From the NCBI RefSeq assembly GCF_014205135.1, contig NZ_JACHMY010000001.1:248001-312000 (forward strand): a stretch of 64,000 bases of DNA. Direction: 5' to 3'. Origin of the DNA: Kribbella italica. GTDB lineage: Bacteria; Actinomycetota; Actinomycetes; Propionibacteriales; Kribbellaceae. Shown piece by piece: positions 17,186 through 25,493 of this stretch. Under the pieces are notes generated by a model. That model did not search any database. It was not told where the DNA came from and saw only the letters and a list, made by a program, of their open reading frames with translations. How positions within the stretch are numbered: position 1 is the stretch's first letter; the number at the start of each line of letters is the position of its first letter. Both the position numbers and the translations under genes were made by a program.

Positions 17186-17222
17186 GGCCCGGTGCGACCG
17201 CCCTCGGGGTCCGCACCGGGCC
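17186..17222. terminator. Bidirectional terminator, ndk / AlgX-like gene
   Basis: GGCCCGGTGCG (17186-17196) pairs perfectly with CGCACCGGGCC (17212-17222), 15-nt loop. It lies between two convergent genes. Confidence 0.75.
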
Positions 17223-17229
17223 GGAGTCT

Positions 17230-18324
17230 TCAGCGCAGCGCCGCCGCTACCTTGTCCCGGAAGGCCTTCGTCGCGAACGCGTGCCCCGGCGTGATCGACC
17301 GCTGCACGATCTGCAGCACCACCGTGTCGGCGCCCTTGATCGCCGCGATCAGTTCGGCCTCGCTGACGTGCCCGGTCCACAGGAACGTCCCGTCGGCGAA
17401 CAGCGGGCGCAGGTTGCCCAGCGCGAAGTAGCTGAACGAGTCGCCGATGATCACCGACTTCCCGGCGACCAGCCCGGTCGCCGGTGTCGTCTTCCACCGC
17501 TCGACGCCGTACAGGACCTTCGTCGGGTCGAACGCGTCGTAGCCCTGCTGCGGCGTGACCGTCGTACCGGTCGAGACCTGTAGCGACGGGGGTGTCTCCG
17601 TCCCGGTCAGTCCGAGCAGCACGTTCAGGTCGGCTGTCTTGGTCACCCGGTCCGGCGTGGTCCGCACCGGCACGGTGACGTTCAGCTTCTTCGCCAGCTC
17701 CTGCGCGAACACCGCCGCACCGGGGCCCGACCAGTGCGAGTCGGTCCTCCAGTAGGTCTGCGACTTCGTCAGCTTCTCTCGCAGTCCCAGCCAGGCCGGG
17801 TGTTCGTACGCATCGAGGGTCGCGTTCTGTGAGGCGATCCCGTCCAGCGCACACTGCCCCTCCGGTACGACGGACGGCGGCTGGACCACCGACGACTTGT
17901 TCGGCCCCGCGGTGAAAACGACCTTCCGTCCGGACCGCTCGATCACCTCGGCCAGCGCCGCGAGCCCGTCGAGTCCCTGCCGGAAACCCGGCGTCTGCTG
18001 GCACGCCTTGGTGAAGTCCTCGCCGAGGAAGAGATAACCGTTAGGCCCCCGAACGACCTTCCCCGACGCCGGCAGCTCGCGCAGTACGTGGAAGTCGAAC
18101 CACGACTTCCCCCGTACGGCGGTCGACCGCCCCGCCAGCCGGTCCGACGCCCACGGCCCGACCGCGTCCAGCGCGTCCCACCCGGCCGAGGCCGCCGGTG
18201 CCGGCGCGATCGCGCGGTTGTCCACCGGCGGCTGCCGGAACCCGACGACGTACCCGAAGGCCGGTCCGAACACGAACACGAACGCGACGACCCCCGCGAC
18301 CACCTGACCTCGCTTCACCCACAT
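17230..18324 (-). CDS. AlgX/AlgJ-like polysaccharide O-acetylation protein (SGNH-type)
   Basis: The 364-residue protein has one N-terminal membrane anchor (about 8-28) and an extracytoplasmic catalytic domain. The DSHW motif (TDSHWSGPGA) and the downstream GDSFS block are those of alginate O-acetyltransferase proteins AlgX and AlgJ, which carry Ser/Asp/His SGNH-type centres. FLGEDF and KVVRGPNGYLF are also typical. It starts 7 bp after the MBOAT gene on the same strand, so the two form an operon: MBOAT would move acetyl groups across the membrane and this protein would place them on an exported glycan. The glycan is unknown. Confidence 0.85.
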   Translation of the reverse strand: MWVKRGQVVAGVVAFVFVFGPAFGYVVGFRQPPVDNRAIAPAPAASAGWDALDAVGPWASDRLAGRSTAVRGKSWFDFHVLRELPASGKVVRGPNGYLFLGEDFTKACQQTPGFRQGLDGLAALAEVIERSGRKVVFTAGPNKSSVVQPPSVVPEGQCALDGIASQNATLDAYEHPAWLGLREKLTKSQTYWRTDSHWSGPGAAVFAQELAKKLNVTVPVRTTPDRVTKTADLNVLLGLTGTETPPSLQVSTGTTVTPQQGYDAFDPTKVLYGVERWKTTPATGLVAGKSVIIGDSFSYFALGNLRPLFADGTFLWTGHVSEAELIAAIKGADTVVLQIVQRSITPGHAFATKAFRDKVAAALR

Positions 18325-18331
18325 CCCCCTG

Positions 18332-19747
18332 TCAGAACTGGAAGTACAAGAACGGGCTGAACGTCCCGGCCACCGCCACGATCCCGGCGTACGGCGTGAG
18401 CACCAGCGCGACGGCCTTGAGCGACCGGCGGGCCCAGGCCGGCGCCTCCTGCAGCCCGTCGATCACCCGGCCGGTCACCCACGTTGCCGGGAGCAACACC
18501 GTCGCGAGCACCAGGACGAGCAACGCGATCCGGTGCCCGGACAGGAGGACGGCGACGTCCGGTGCGAGCGTCCAACTCGTGGGGGTGACCATTGCCTGCA
18601 GCATCTTTCCGGCGGCCGGCAACGACTCGGCCCGGAACAGGACCCAGCCGAAAACGACCAGCAGGAAGGTGATCGCGCGTCGCGGCGCGGCCCAGCGGTT
18701 GGATCGGCCGAGCCCGGTGGCGCGCTCGATGATCAGCAGCAGCCCGTGGAACGCACCCCAGACCACGAACGTCCAGGCCGCGCCGTGCCACAGCCCCGTG
18801 ACCAGGAAGACGATGCTGAGATTGCGGTACGTGCGGAACGTCCCGCCGCGGTTGCCGCCGAGCGGCACGTACAGGTAGTCGCGGAACCAGCGCGACAGGG
18901 ACTGGTGCCAGCGCCGCCAGAAGTCGGTGACGGAGATCGCGGAGTACGGCCGGGCGAAGTTCTCCGGCAGCCGCAGGCCGAACATCATCCCGAGCCCGAT
19001 CGCCATGTCGGAGTAGCCGGAGAAGTCGAAGTAGATCTGGCCGGTGTACGCGAGCGCGCCGATCCACGCCGTCGCGGCCGACGGATCGCTGGTGGCGAAG
19101 GCCGCATCGGCCAGCGGGGCCAGCGAGTCCGCGATCACCACTTTCTTGAACAGGCCCCAGGCGAACCGCGGGAACCCCTCGGCGAAGTCCGCGAGCCGAT
19201 CGCGCTGCGCGTCCCGGAGCTGGTCGGCGATCTCGTGGTAGCGCACGATCGGCCCGGCCACGAGCTGCGGGAACATCGCGATGTAGGTGACGAAGGTCAG
19301 CGGGTTGCGCATCGGCAGCCGGACGCCGCGGTAGACGTCGACGACGTACGAGAGGTGGTGGAAGGTGAAGAAGCTGATCCCGATCGGCAGCGCCAAGCTG
19401 ACGATCCGGGTGTCGCCGAGGCCGAGCCCCTGCGCGATCGAGTGCACCGCGGTCGAGCCGAAGCCGGCGTACTTCCACACCGCCAGGACGGCGAGGTCGG
19501 CGGCGACCGTCGCGACGACCACGGCCTTGCGGCGCCGCAGCGGTAGGGCCCCGATCGCCAACCCCGCGGCGTAGTTGACCGCGATCAGCGCGAGCAGGAG
19601 CAGCACGAACTCCTTCCCGCCGACCGCGTAGAAGCCGAGCGAGAAGACCGCGAGCACGCCGTTGCGGGCCCGGTGCGGCAGGATCCAGCTCGCGAGCAGC
19701 ACCGCGGGCAGGAAGTACCACAGGAAGAGTGGCGCGGCGAAGGACAA
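18332..19747 (-). CDS. MBOAT-family O-acyltransferase (AlgI-like)
   Basis: The 471-residue polytopic membrane protein matches the AlgI/DltB branch of MBOAT acyltransferases. Visible hallmarks are the WRRWHQSLSRWFRDYLYVPLGG block and the presumed catalytic histidine in LWHGAAWTFVVWGAFHG. Start is TTG at 19747, supported by a strong GGGGGAG 6 bp upstream and by the conserved N-terminus SFAAPLFLWYFLPAV. It is followed after 7 bp by the AlgX-like gene. The pair probably O-acetylates a cell-surface or secreted polysaccharide. The SARP gene upstream is on the same strand with a 99-bp gap and could share or control its expression. Confidence 0.9.
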   Translation of the reverse strand: MSFAAPLFLWYFLPAVLLASWILPHRARNGVLAVFSLGFYAVGGKEFVLLLLALIAVNYAAGLAIGALPLRRRKAVVVATVAADLAVLAVWKYAGFGSTAVHSIAQGLGLGDTRIVSLALPIGISFFTFHHLSYVVDVYRGVRLPMRNPLTFVTYIAMFPQLVAGPIVRYHEIADQLRDAQRDRLADFAEGFPRFAWGLFKKVVIADSLAPLADAAFATSDPSAATAWIGALAYTGQIYFDFSGYSDMAIGLGMMFGLRLPENFARPYSAISVTDFWRRWHQSLSRWFRDYLYVPLGGNRGGTFRTYRNLSIVFLVTGLWHGAAWTFVVWGAFHGLLLIIERATGLGRSNRWAAPRRAITFLLVVFGWVLFRAESLPAAGKMLQAMVTPTSWTLAPDVAVLLSGHRIALLVLVLATVLLPATWVTGRVIDGLQEAPAWARRSLKAVALVLTPYAGIVAVAGTFSPFLYFQF

Positions 19748-19846
19748 GCTGATCTCCCCCCAGGAGTGTTGGCATCAGTAGGTACGGGCAGGAGCCGTCC
19801 CAAGATGCCTCTGAGTGAAGAGATGCTTGAGGGGCAGGAAATGTTG

Positions 19847-22555
19847 CTAGCCGAGCCGGGCCTGCAGGTCCTCCGCGGTCGGGTGGTCCAGGTCGGTCAG
19901 CAGGGTCAGGGCGGACTGCCACGAGCTGCGGGCGGCGGACTGGTCGCCGAGCTCCTGGTGGACGTCGCCGAGGTTCTGCAGCATGAGGGCCTGGTAGTAC
20001 AGGTCGTTCAGCTCGCGGTAGAGCGACAGAGCCTTGCGGTAGCAGGCGATGGCTTCGCCGTACGCCGACTGGCAGCGGTACGTGTAGCCGAGGTGGTCCC
20101 AGGTGGCGGCTTCGCCGAGCTTGTGGTCGACCTGCTGGTAGAGCCGCTGGGCCTGGAGGCAGTACTGCAGTGCCAGCTCGTACTCGCCGAAGGTGTTGGC
20201 GTGCAGGAGTCCCAGTGAGTTCAGCGCGAGGGCCTGGCCGGTCCGGTGGCCGGCTGCCTTGAACAGGTCGGACGCGACGAGGTCGTGCTCGTACGACTCC
20301 TTCAGGCGGTCCTGCTGGGCCAGTACGAAGGCCAGCATGCGCTCGCACCAGGCCTGGGCGACCGGATCGCCCTTGGCCAGCTCCAGTGCGCGCTCGGCCT
20401 CGGACTGGGCTTCGGGGAGTCGCTGCTGCCGGGCCAGGGCGTGTGCGTGGTAGCGCCTGGCCATCACCTGGGCAGATGCGTCGCCGGACCGCTCGCAGGC
20501 GTAGACCGCCGTACCCATCACGTCGACCCAGGTACTCCAGAGGCCGCGGCGCTCCAGATAGCCGGTCATGGTCCGAGCCAGGTGGGTCGCGTGGCCGTCG
20601 TAGCCACGGCGTACGGCGTGCTCGACCACGGCAACCAGGTTCGGGGACTCCTGCTCGAACCAGTCGAACGCCTCCTGGTAGCCGCCGAAGCTCAGCGCGT
20701 ACGGCGTACCGGCGGGCTCCGGCAGTTCGTCGGGGTCGCGGTGGGGGCGGAGCCACTGGTCGCCGGCGTCCGCCGTACGGAGGTAGTAGTCGAGCAGGCG
20801 GCGCAGCGGGGCCTGCTCTTCGGCGGCGAGCTCGGTCGCGTAGGTGCGGAGCAGGTCGTGGGCGGAGTAGCGCCCGGGGGAGTGCTGGGTGAGCAGGTGG
20901 GCTCGCTCCAGCTCGTCCAGGGCAGGGGCGACGCGGTCGGGCGTCGTACCGGCTAGTGCGGCTGCGGCGTCGACGGAGAGGTCTGGGCCGCGATGTGCGC
21001 CGTACAGCTTGAACACCTGCGCTGAGGTCACCTTGACGAGCTGGTACGACCAGGAGAAGACGGCGCGGAGATCGGTGGCCTCGTCCTCGCCTGCGAAGGC
21101 GTCCAGTCCCTGCCTGGTACGCCGAAGGTCGGTGGCGACCGCTCCGAGCGACCAGGTCGGGTGGGCAGCAGCGTGGGCCGCGACGAGCGACAGGGCGAGC
21201 GGGAGTCGGGCCGCCAGCTCGATCAGCTCCTGTACGGCGTCCGGCTCGGCCTTCAGGCGGTCGCTGCCGACAGCGCCTTCCAGGAGGGCAGCCGCCTGGT
21301 CCCAGCTCATCAGGTCGAGGTTGACCGGGGCAGCGCCTTCCGTGGCGAGCAGACCAGGGAGAGCGTCGCGGCTGGTCACTACGACTCGGCAGGTGTTGCC
21401 ACCTGGAAGCAGCGGGCGGACCTGCGCGGCGCTGCGGGCGTTGTCGAGCACTATCAGCAGCCGGCGGTCCTTGAGGAGGGTCCGGTAGAGAGCGGACTGC
21501 GCGGCCTCGCCGGCAGGGATGCGACCGGGCATGGACTGCAGGGCGTCGAGGAAGCAGCGGATGGCGTCAGCGGGGTCGACGAGCTCGCCGGAGGGGTCGA
21601 AGCCGCGCAGGTTCACGTAGAGCTGGCCGTCCGGGAAGTCGGCGCGCTCGGCCCACTGAACGGCCAGGGCGGTCTTGCCGACCCCGGCGGTGCCCGAGAT
21701 GACGGCTATTGAGCCGGTGGGGCCAAGCAGGACCCGGTCCAGCTCCTCCAGCTCCTGCTCGCGGCCGATGAAGGTGCGCCCGACGGCCGGCAGCTGGTGC
21801 GGGACTGTCTGGTGGGCTGTGCGGGCTGCGGTTGCTCGGGCGTCTGTCGCGAGAACCGCCTGGTGGAGGCGGCGCAGCGCTGGACCGGGGTCGAGTCCCA
21901 GCTCGTCGGCCAGGTGTCTTGAGGCCTCGCTATAGGTGGCGAGGGCATCTGCCGGCTGGCCCGCCCCGATCTGGCTCTGCATGAGCAGGGCCCACAGGGA
22001 CTCGCGCAGCGGGTAGCGGCGGGTCAGGCTGCGCAGCTCCGCGCTGACCGGGTCCCCTTGCTCAAGTCGGGCGGCCAGGAGAAGCTCCGTCGCGTGCAGG
22101 CGCTCCTCCGTGAGGGCCGGGACGGCGTCACGGATCAGCGCTCCCGCTGCCAGGCCCGCGAGCGGCTCACCGCGCCACAGCTCCAGCGACTCGGTCAGCA
22201 GACGCATCCGCTTGTCGGGGTCGGCGGTCGTCGTACTGGCCTCGACCAGGTCGCGGAAGCGGGTCAGGTCGATCTCGGCCGGGTCGACGGTGATCACGTA
22301 GCCCGCTGCCTCGGTCCGGATGAGCGGACGGCCCAGCAGGGTCCGCAGGCGGGACATGTAGGTCTGGAGAGCCGCGCGCGGCCGGGCGGGCAGGTCCTCC
22401 TCCCACAGGGTGTCCATCAGCTCCTGCCCGGCGACCACCCGGTTGGGCTGCAGGAGCAGAGTCGCCAGGAGCACGCGGAGGCGGTTCGCGGCCAGCTCGA
22501 TCCGCCGGCCGGAGTCGTCGAGGACCTCCACCGGTCCGAGCAGCCGGAATTCCAT
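19847..22555 (-). CDS. SARP-family transcriptional regulator with NB-ARC and TPR domains (AfsR-like)
   Basis: This is a 902-residue regulator. Residues 1-95 form an OmpR-like winged helix (MEFRLLGPVEVLDDSG..., ending GYVITV). Residues 97-240 are the bacterial transcriptional activator domain (DLTRFRDLVEA). An NB-ARC ATPase follows with Walker A GTAGVGKT near residue 290, and the last 250 residues are TPR-like helices (LALNSLGLLH, GEAIACYRKALSLYRELND). Proteins of this layout resemble AfsR and usually activate secondary metabolism or development. No biosynthetic cluster is adjacent; the nearest targets are the MBOAT/AlgX-like genes just downstream on the same strand. Confidence 0.93.
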   Translation of the reverse strand: MEFRLLGPVEVLDDSGRRIELAANRLRVLLATLLLQPNRVVAGQELMDTLWEEDLPARPRAALQTYMSRLRTLLGRPLIRTEAAGYVITVDPAEIDLTRFRDLVEASTTTADPDKRMRLLTESLELWRGEPLAGLAAGALIRDAVPALTEERLHATELLLAARLEQGDPVSAELRSLTRRYPLRESLWALLMQSQIGAGQPADALATYSEASRHLADELGLDPGPALRRLHQAVLATDARATAARTAHQTVPHQLPAVGRTFIGREQELEELDRVLLGPTGSIAVISGTAGVGKTALAVQWAERADFPDGQLYVNLRGFDPSGELVDPADAIRCFLDALQSMPGRIPAGEAAQSALYRTLLKDRRLLIVLDNARSAAQVRPLLPGGNTCRVVVTSRDALPGLLATEGAAPVNLDLMSWDQAAALLEGAVGSDRLKAEPDAVQELIELAARLPLALSLVAAHAAAHPTWSLGAVATDLRRTRQGLDAFAGEDEATDLRAVFSWSYQLVKVTSAQVFKLYGAHRGPDLSVDAAAALAGTTPDRVAPALDELERAHLLTQHSPGRYSAHDLLRTYATELAAEEQAPLRRLLDYYLRTADAGDQWLRPHRDPDELPEPAGTPYALSFGGYQEAFDWFEQESPNLVAVVEHAVRRGYDGHATHLARTMTGYLERRGLWSTWVDVMGTAVYACERSGDASAQVMARRYHAHALARQQRLPEAQSEAERALELAKGDPVAQAWCERMLAFVLAQQDRLKESYEHDLVASDLFKAAGHRTGQALALNSLGLLHANTFGEYELALQYCLQAQRLYQQVDHKLGEAATWDHLGYTYRCQSAYGEAIACYRKALSLYRELNDLYYQALMLQNLGDVHQELGDQSAARSSWQSALTLLTDLDHPTAEDLQARLG

Positions 22556-22998
22556 GGCGCCATTGTGACCCCAGCACGGCCATGAAAGCGCGGAGAAAGC
22601 GTCATGAATGCGCCACCCGGCATGCTCGCCGGGCGAGGAGTCTTCGGCTCCGGCCCGCGCGGCCGCCGTCGGGAGCCCCTCGCCGCGCCTGTAGGGAGGA
22701 GCGCTCGCCCGTCAGGGGAGGGGCGAGATCTGGGGGCGCGTGGTGCCGCCGGTCGTTGCCGGCGGCACCACCCGGGCCCGGCGTACGACGGGGCTTCGGG
22801 CCGCCGTACGGCGGGTACCAGGACCGGCGTACCGGCGGGGTGTGCGCCGTTGTCCACAGGTGCGCCCCGCGTGCTGGCCGGGAGTGAGAGTACGGATACG
22901 ATGCGTGGTGGACGGACGGAGTCGTGTCGGTCCCTGGGTGGCGCTTGGTCCGCGCTTAGCCTGAGAACCCGGGACCTGATCGGCGGGAGGGGGCCTGC
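22556..22998. other. 443-bp intergenic region, SARP / mreB
   Basis: Divergent promoter region between the SARP gene and mreB. It contains a perfect hairpin at 22741-22770 and a possible mreB -10 box TACGAT at 22897-22902. No credible ORF was seen. Confidence 0.6.
22741..22770. other. Perfect hairpin in the mreB upstream region
   Basis: TGGTGCCGCCGG (22741-22752) pairs with CCGGCGGCACCA (22759-22770), 6-nt loop. No T tract follows. It could be a terminator remnant or an RNA structure. Confidence 0.5.
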
Positions 22999-24027
22999 AT
23001 GGCGAACAGCATGCTCGGCCGGGACATGGCGGTCGACCTCGGTACGGCGAACACCCTGGTGTACGTGCGGGGCCGTGGCGTCGTGCTGAACGAGCCGTCC
23101 GTGGTCGCCACCCGGACCGACGAACCCCGCGAGGCGGTCGCGTTCGGGCACGAGGCGAAGAAGATGATCGGCCGGACGCCGGGCAACATCACCGCGATCC
23201 GGCCGCTCAAGGACGGCGTGATCGCCGACTTCGACGCCGCCGAGCAGATGCTGCGCTACTTCATCCAGCGGGTCCACCGCCGCCGGTACTTCGCCAAGCC
23301 GCGGATCGTGGTCTGCGTGCCGTCCGGGATCACCGCGGTCGAGCAGCGCGCCGTCCGCGACGCCGGGTACATGGCCGGCGCTCGCAAGGTGTACATCATC
23401 GAGGAGCCGATGGCCGCCGCGCTCGGCTCGAACCTCGAGGTCCGCGACGCCACCGGCAACATGGTGGTCGACATCGGCGGTGGCACGACGGAGGTCGCGG
23501 TCATCTCGTTCGGCGGCATCGTCACGTCGCAGTCGATCCGGGTGGCCGGCGACGCCATCGACAAGGCGGTCGTGAACTACTGCAAGAAGGAGTACTCGCT
23601 GATGCTCGGCGAGGCCACCTCCGAGCAGATCAAGATGACCATCGGCTCGGCTTTCCCGACAGCCGACGGCCCGGACTCCGAGATCCGCGGCCGGGACATG
23701 GTCTCCGGCCTGCCGCGCACGGTGAAGGTCTCCTCGGCCAGCATCCGGCAGGCGATCGAGGAGCCGATCACCGCGATCGTCGACGCGGTCAAGGCGACCC
23801 TGGACAAGACCCCGCCCGAGCTGGCCGGCGACATCGTCGACCGCGGCATCGTGCTGACCGGCGGCGGTGCGCTGCTCAAGGGCATGGACGAGCGGCTGCG
23901 GCACGAGACCGGCATCCCGATCCACGTCGCGGAGAACCCGCTGGACGCCGTCGTGCTCGGCGCCGGCAAGTGCGTGGACAACATCGAGACCCTGAACCGC
24001 ATCCTCGTCACCGACAACCGCCGCTGA
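22999..24027 (+). CDS. mreB: Rod shape-determining protein MreB
   Basis: Bacterial actin that forms membrane filaments guiding lateral wall synthesis. The 342-residue protein has the phosphate-1 motif DMAVDLGTANTLVYV, the connect region, phosphate-2 (VVDIGGGTTEVAVIS) and the adenosine motif (IVLTGGGALLKGMD). Start ATG 22999 follows a GGGAGGGGG Shine-Dalgarno sequence. It heads a five-gene operon with tight spacing or overlaps (mreB-mreC 10 bp, mreC-mreD 1 bp, then ATGA overlaps). In sporulating actinomycetes MreB is often tied to spore-wall synthesis, so its role depends on the species. Confidence 0.97.
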   Translation: MANSMLGRDMAVDLGTANTLVYVRGRGVVLNEPSVVATRTDEPREAVAFGHEAKKMIGRTPGNITAIRPLKDGVIADFDAAEQMLRYFIQRVHRRRYFAKPRIVVCVPSGITAVEQRAVRDAGYMAGARKVYIIEEPMAAALGSNLEVRDATGNMVVDIGGGTTEVAVISFGGIVTSQSIRVAGDAIDKAVVNYCKKEYSLMLGEATSEQIKMTIGSAFPTADGPDSEIRGRDMVSGLPRTVKVSSASIRQAIEEPITAIVDAVKATLDKTPPELAGDIVDRGIVLTGGGALLKGMDERLRHETGIPIHVAENPLDAVVLGAGKCVDNIETLNRILVTDNRR

Positions 24028-24037
24028 TCCTGGACCC

Positions 24038-24958
24038 ATGCTCAAAGACCTCGGCACCCCCGCGAGAGGCCTGGTCCGCGCCGCCGGACTGCCCCGCGAG
24101 ATCCGCCGTCGCCGGACCGTGCTGGTGCTGGTGATCCTGGCCTCGCTGACCCTGATCGTGCTCGACGCGCGCCGCTCGGCCGGTTCGCCGGTCGATCCGC
24201 TGCGGCACGCCGCCGCGGCGGTCTTCGGTCCGCTGGAGTCCGGCGCGACGTCGGCCCGGCAGCCTGTGGACAACCTCCGCGACCGGTTCGCCGAAGTGGA
24301 TACCTTGAAAGCAGAGAACGAGAAACTCCAAGCGGAGAACGAGAAACTCACCGAGGAGCTGCGCACCACCGACTACACCCGCAACCGCGCCGCCGAGCTG
24401 GACCGCCTGCTGAAGGTGGCCCCGAAGTTCACGGTGACGCCGGCCAGGGTGATCGGGATCGGCAGTGCGCAGAGCTTCAACCACACAGTGACCATCGATG
24501 CCGGAACGGCGGACGGAGTGCGGCCGGACATGACAGTACTGAACGGGGACGGGCTGGTGGGCCGCGTCGTGCGGGCGACCGACGCGACCGCCACGGTGCT
24601 GCTCATCGGCGACCGGAACTCGACCGTCGGCGGCCGGCTGAACTCGACGCTCGCGCTGGGCTTCCTGTCCGGCCGGGGCGAGACGTCCGGCACGATGGAC
24701 TACAAGCTGGTCGACCTGCGGGCCCGGCCGAAGGTCGGCGACCGGATCGTCACCTGGGGTTCGAAGGGCAACGCGCCGTACGTGCCGGGCGTCCCGATCG
24801 GCACCGTCACCACGGTCACGCCGAACCAGGGCACCCTCGGATCGACCGCGACCGTGAAGCCGTTCGTCGACCCGACCCGGATCGACACCGTCGGCGTGGT
24901 CACCGGTCCGCCGGCCCGGCCGCCGCGCGGCACGATGACGCCCGAGCAGGGGCGCTGA
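24038..24958 (+). CDS. mreC: Rod shape-determining protein MreC
   Basis: Bitopic scaffold linking MreB to PBP2. The 306-residue protein has a cytoplasmic start, one membrane helix (TVLVLVILASLTLIVL, about 27-43) and a coiled coil (about 85-125, LKAENEKLQAENEKL). Two beta-barrel domains follow, including NHTVTIDAGTADGVRPDM and LIGDRNSTVGGRL. It begins 10 bp after mreB and ends 1 bp before mreD, consistent with one transcript. Length and domain order are normal for the family. Confidence 0.95.
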   Translation: MLKDLGTPARGLVRAAGLPREIRRRRTVLVLVILASLTLIVLDARRSAGSPVDPLRHAAAAVFGPLESGATSARQPVDNLRDRFAEVDTLKAENEKLQAENEKLTEELRTTDYTRNRAAELDRLLKVAPKFTVTPARVIGIGSAQSFNHTVTIDAGTADGVRPDMTVLNGDGLVGRVVRATDATATVLLIGDRNSTVGGRLNSTLALGFLSGRGETSGTMDYKLVDLRARPKVGDRIVTWGSKGNAPYVPGVPIGTVTTVTPNQGTLGSTATVKPFVDPTRIDTVGVVTGPPARPPRGTMTPEQGR

Positions 24959-24959
24959 C

Positions 24960-25493
24960 ATGATTCCGCTCCGGATCGCGGTCGCCGCGCTGTTCCTGAT
25001 GATCGCCGTCACCGTGCAGACCTCGTTGCTGCCGCACATCGCCGTCGCCGGCGTCACCTGCGACCTGGTGATGATCGTCGTGGTCGGTCTCGCGCTGGCC
25101 CGCGGGCCCGAGTGGGGAGCGATCACCGGATTCGCCGGCGGCCTGATGCTCGACGTCGTCCCGCCCGCCGACCACACCGCCGGCCGCTGGGCGCTCGCCC
25201 TCGCCGTCAGTGGGTACGTCGCCGGCCTGATCCGCCGCGAGACCTCGGCCGGCCCCGTCGGCCCGATCGGCGTCGCCGGGACGGTCGTGCTCGGCGCCGC
25301 GCTGTCCCTGCTGCTGTACTCCGCGACCGGCTCGCTGCTGCACGACCCGGCCGTCGACTGGAGCGAGTTCGGCGTCCGCCTCGGTATCGCCGCGGGGTAC
25401 GACGTGGTCGGCGCGATCGTGGTGATCCCCATCGTGTTGTGGGTGATGCGCCGCGTGCTGCCGGCCCGCGAACGCCGACGGGTCATGCCATGA
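24960..25493 (+). CDS. mreD: Rod shape-determining protein MreD
   Basis: A 177-residue integral membrane protein with five to six predicted helices, including IAVAALFLMIAVTVQTSLL at the start and VVGAIVVIPIVLWVMRRVL at the end. Its position between mreC and mrdA plus hydrophobic profile identify it; primary sequence of MreD is poorly conserved in general. The ATG lies 1 bp after the mreC stop, and its own stop overlaps the mrdA start (ATGA). It completes the MreBCD scaffold. Confidence 0.9.
   Translation: MIPLRIAVAALFLMIAVTVQTSLLPHIAVAGVTCDLVMIVVVGLALARGPEWGAITGFAGGLMLDVVPPADHTAGRWALALAVSGYVAGLIRRETSAGPVGPIGVAGTVVLGAALSLLLYSATGSLLHDPAVDWSEFGVRLGIAAGYDVVGAIVVIPIVLWVMRRVLPARERRRVMP

Noticed and set aside
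25112..25489. Longer PBP2 start inside mreD
   Set aside because: The extension is an Arg-rich shadow of mreD; the family N-terminus starts at 25490 with an ATGA overlap.
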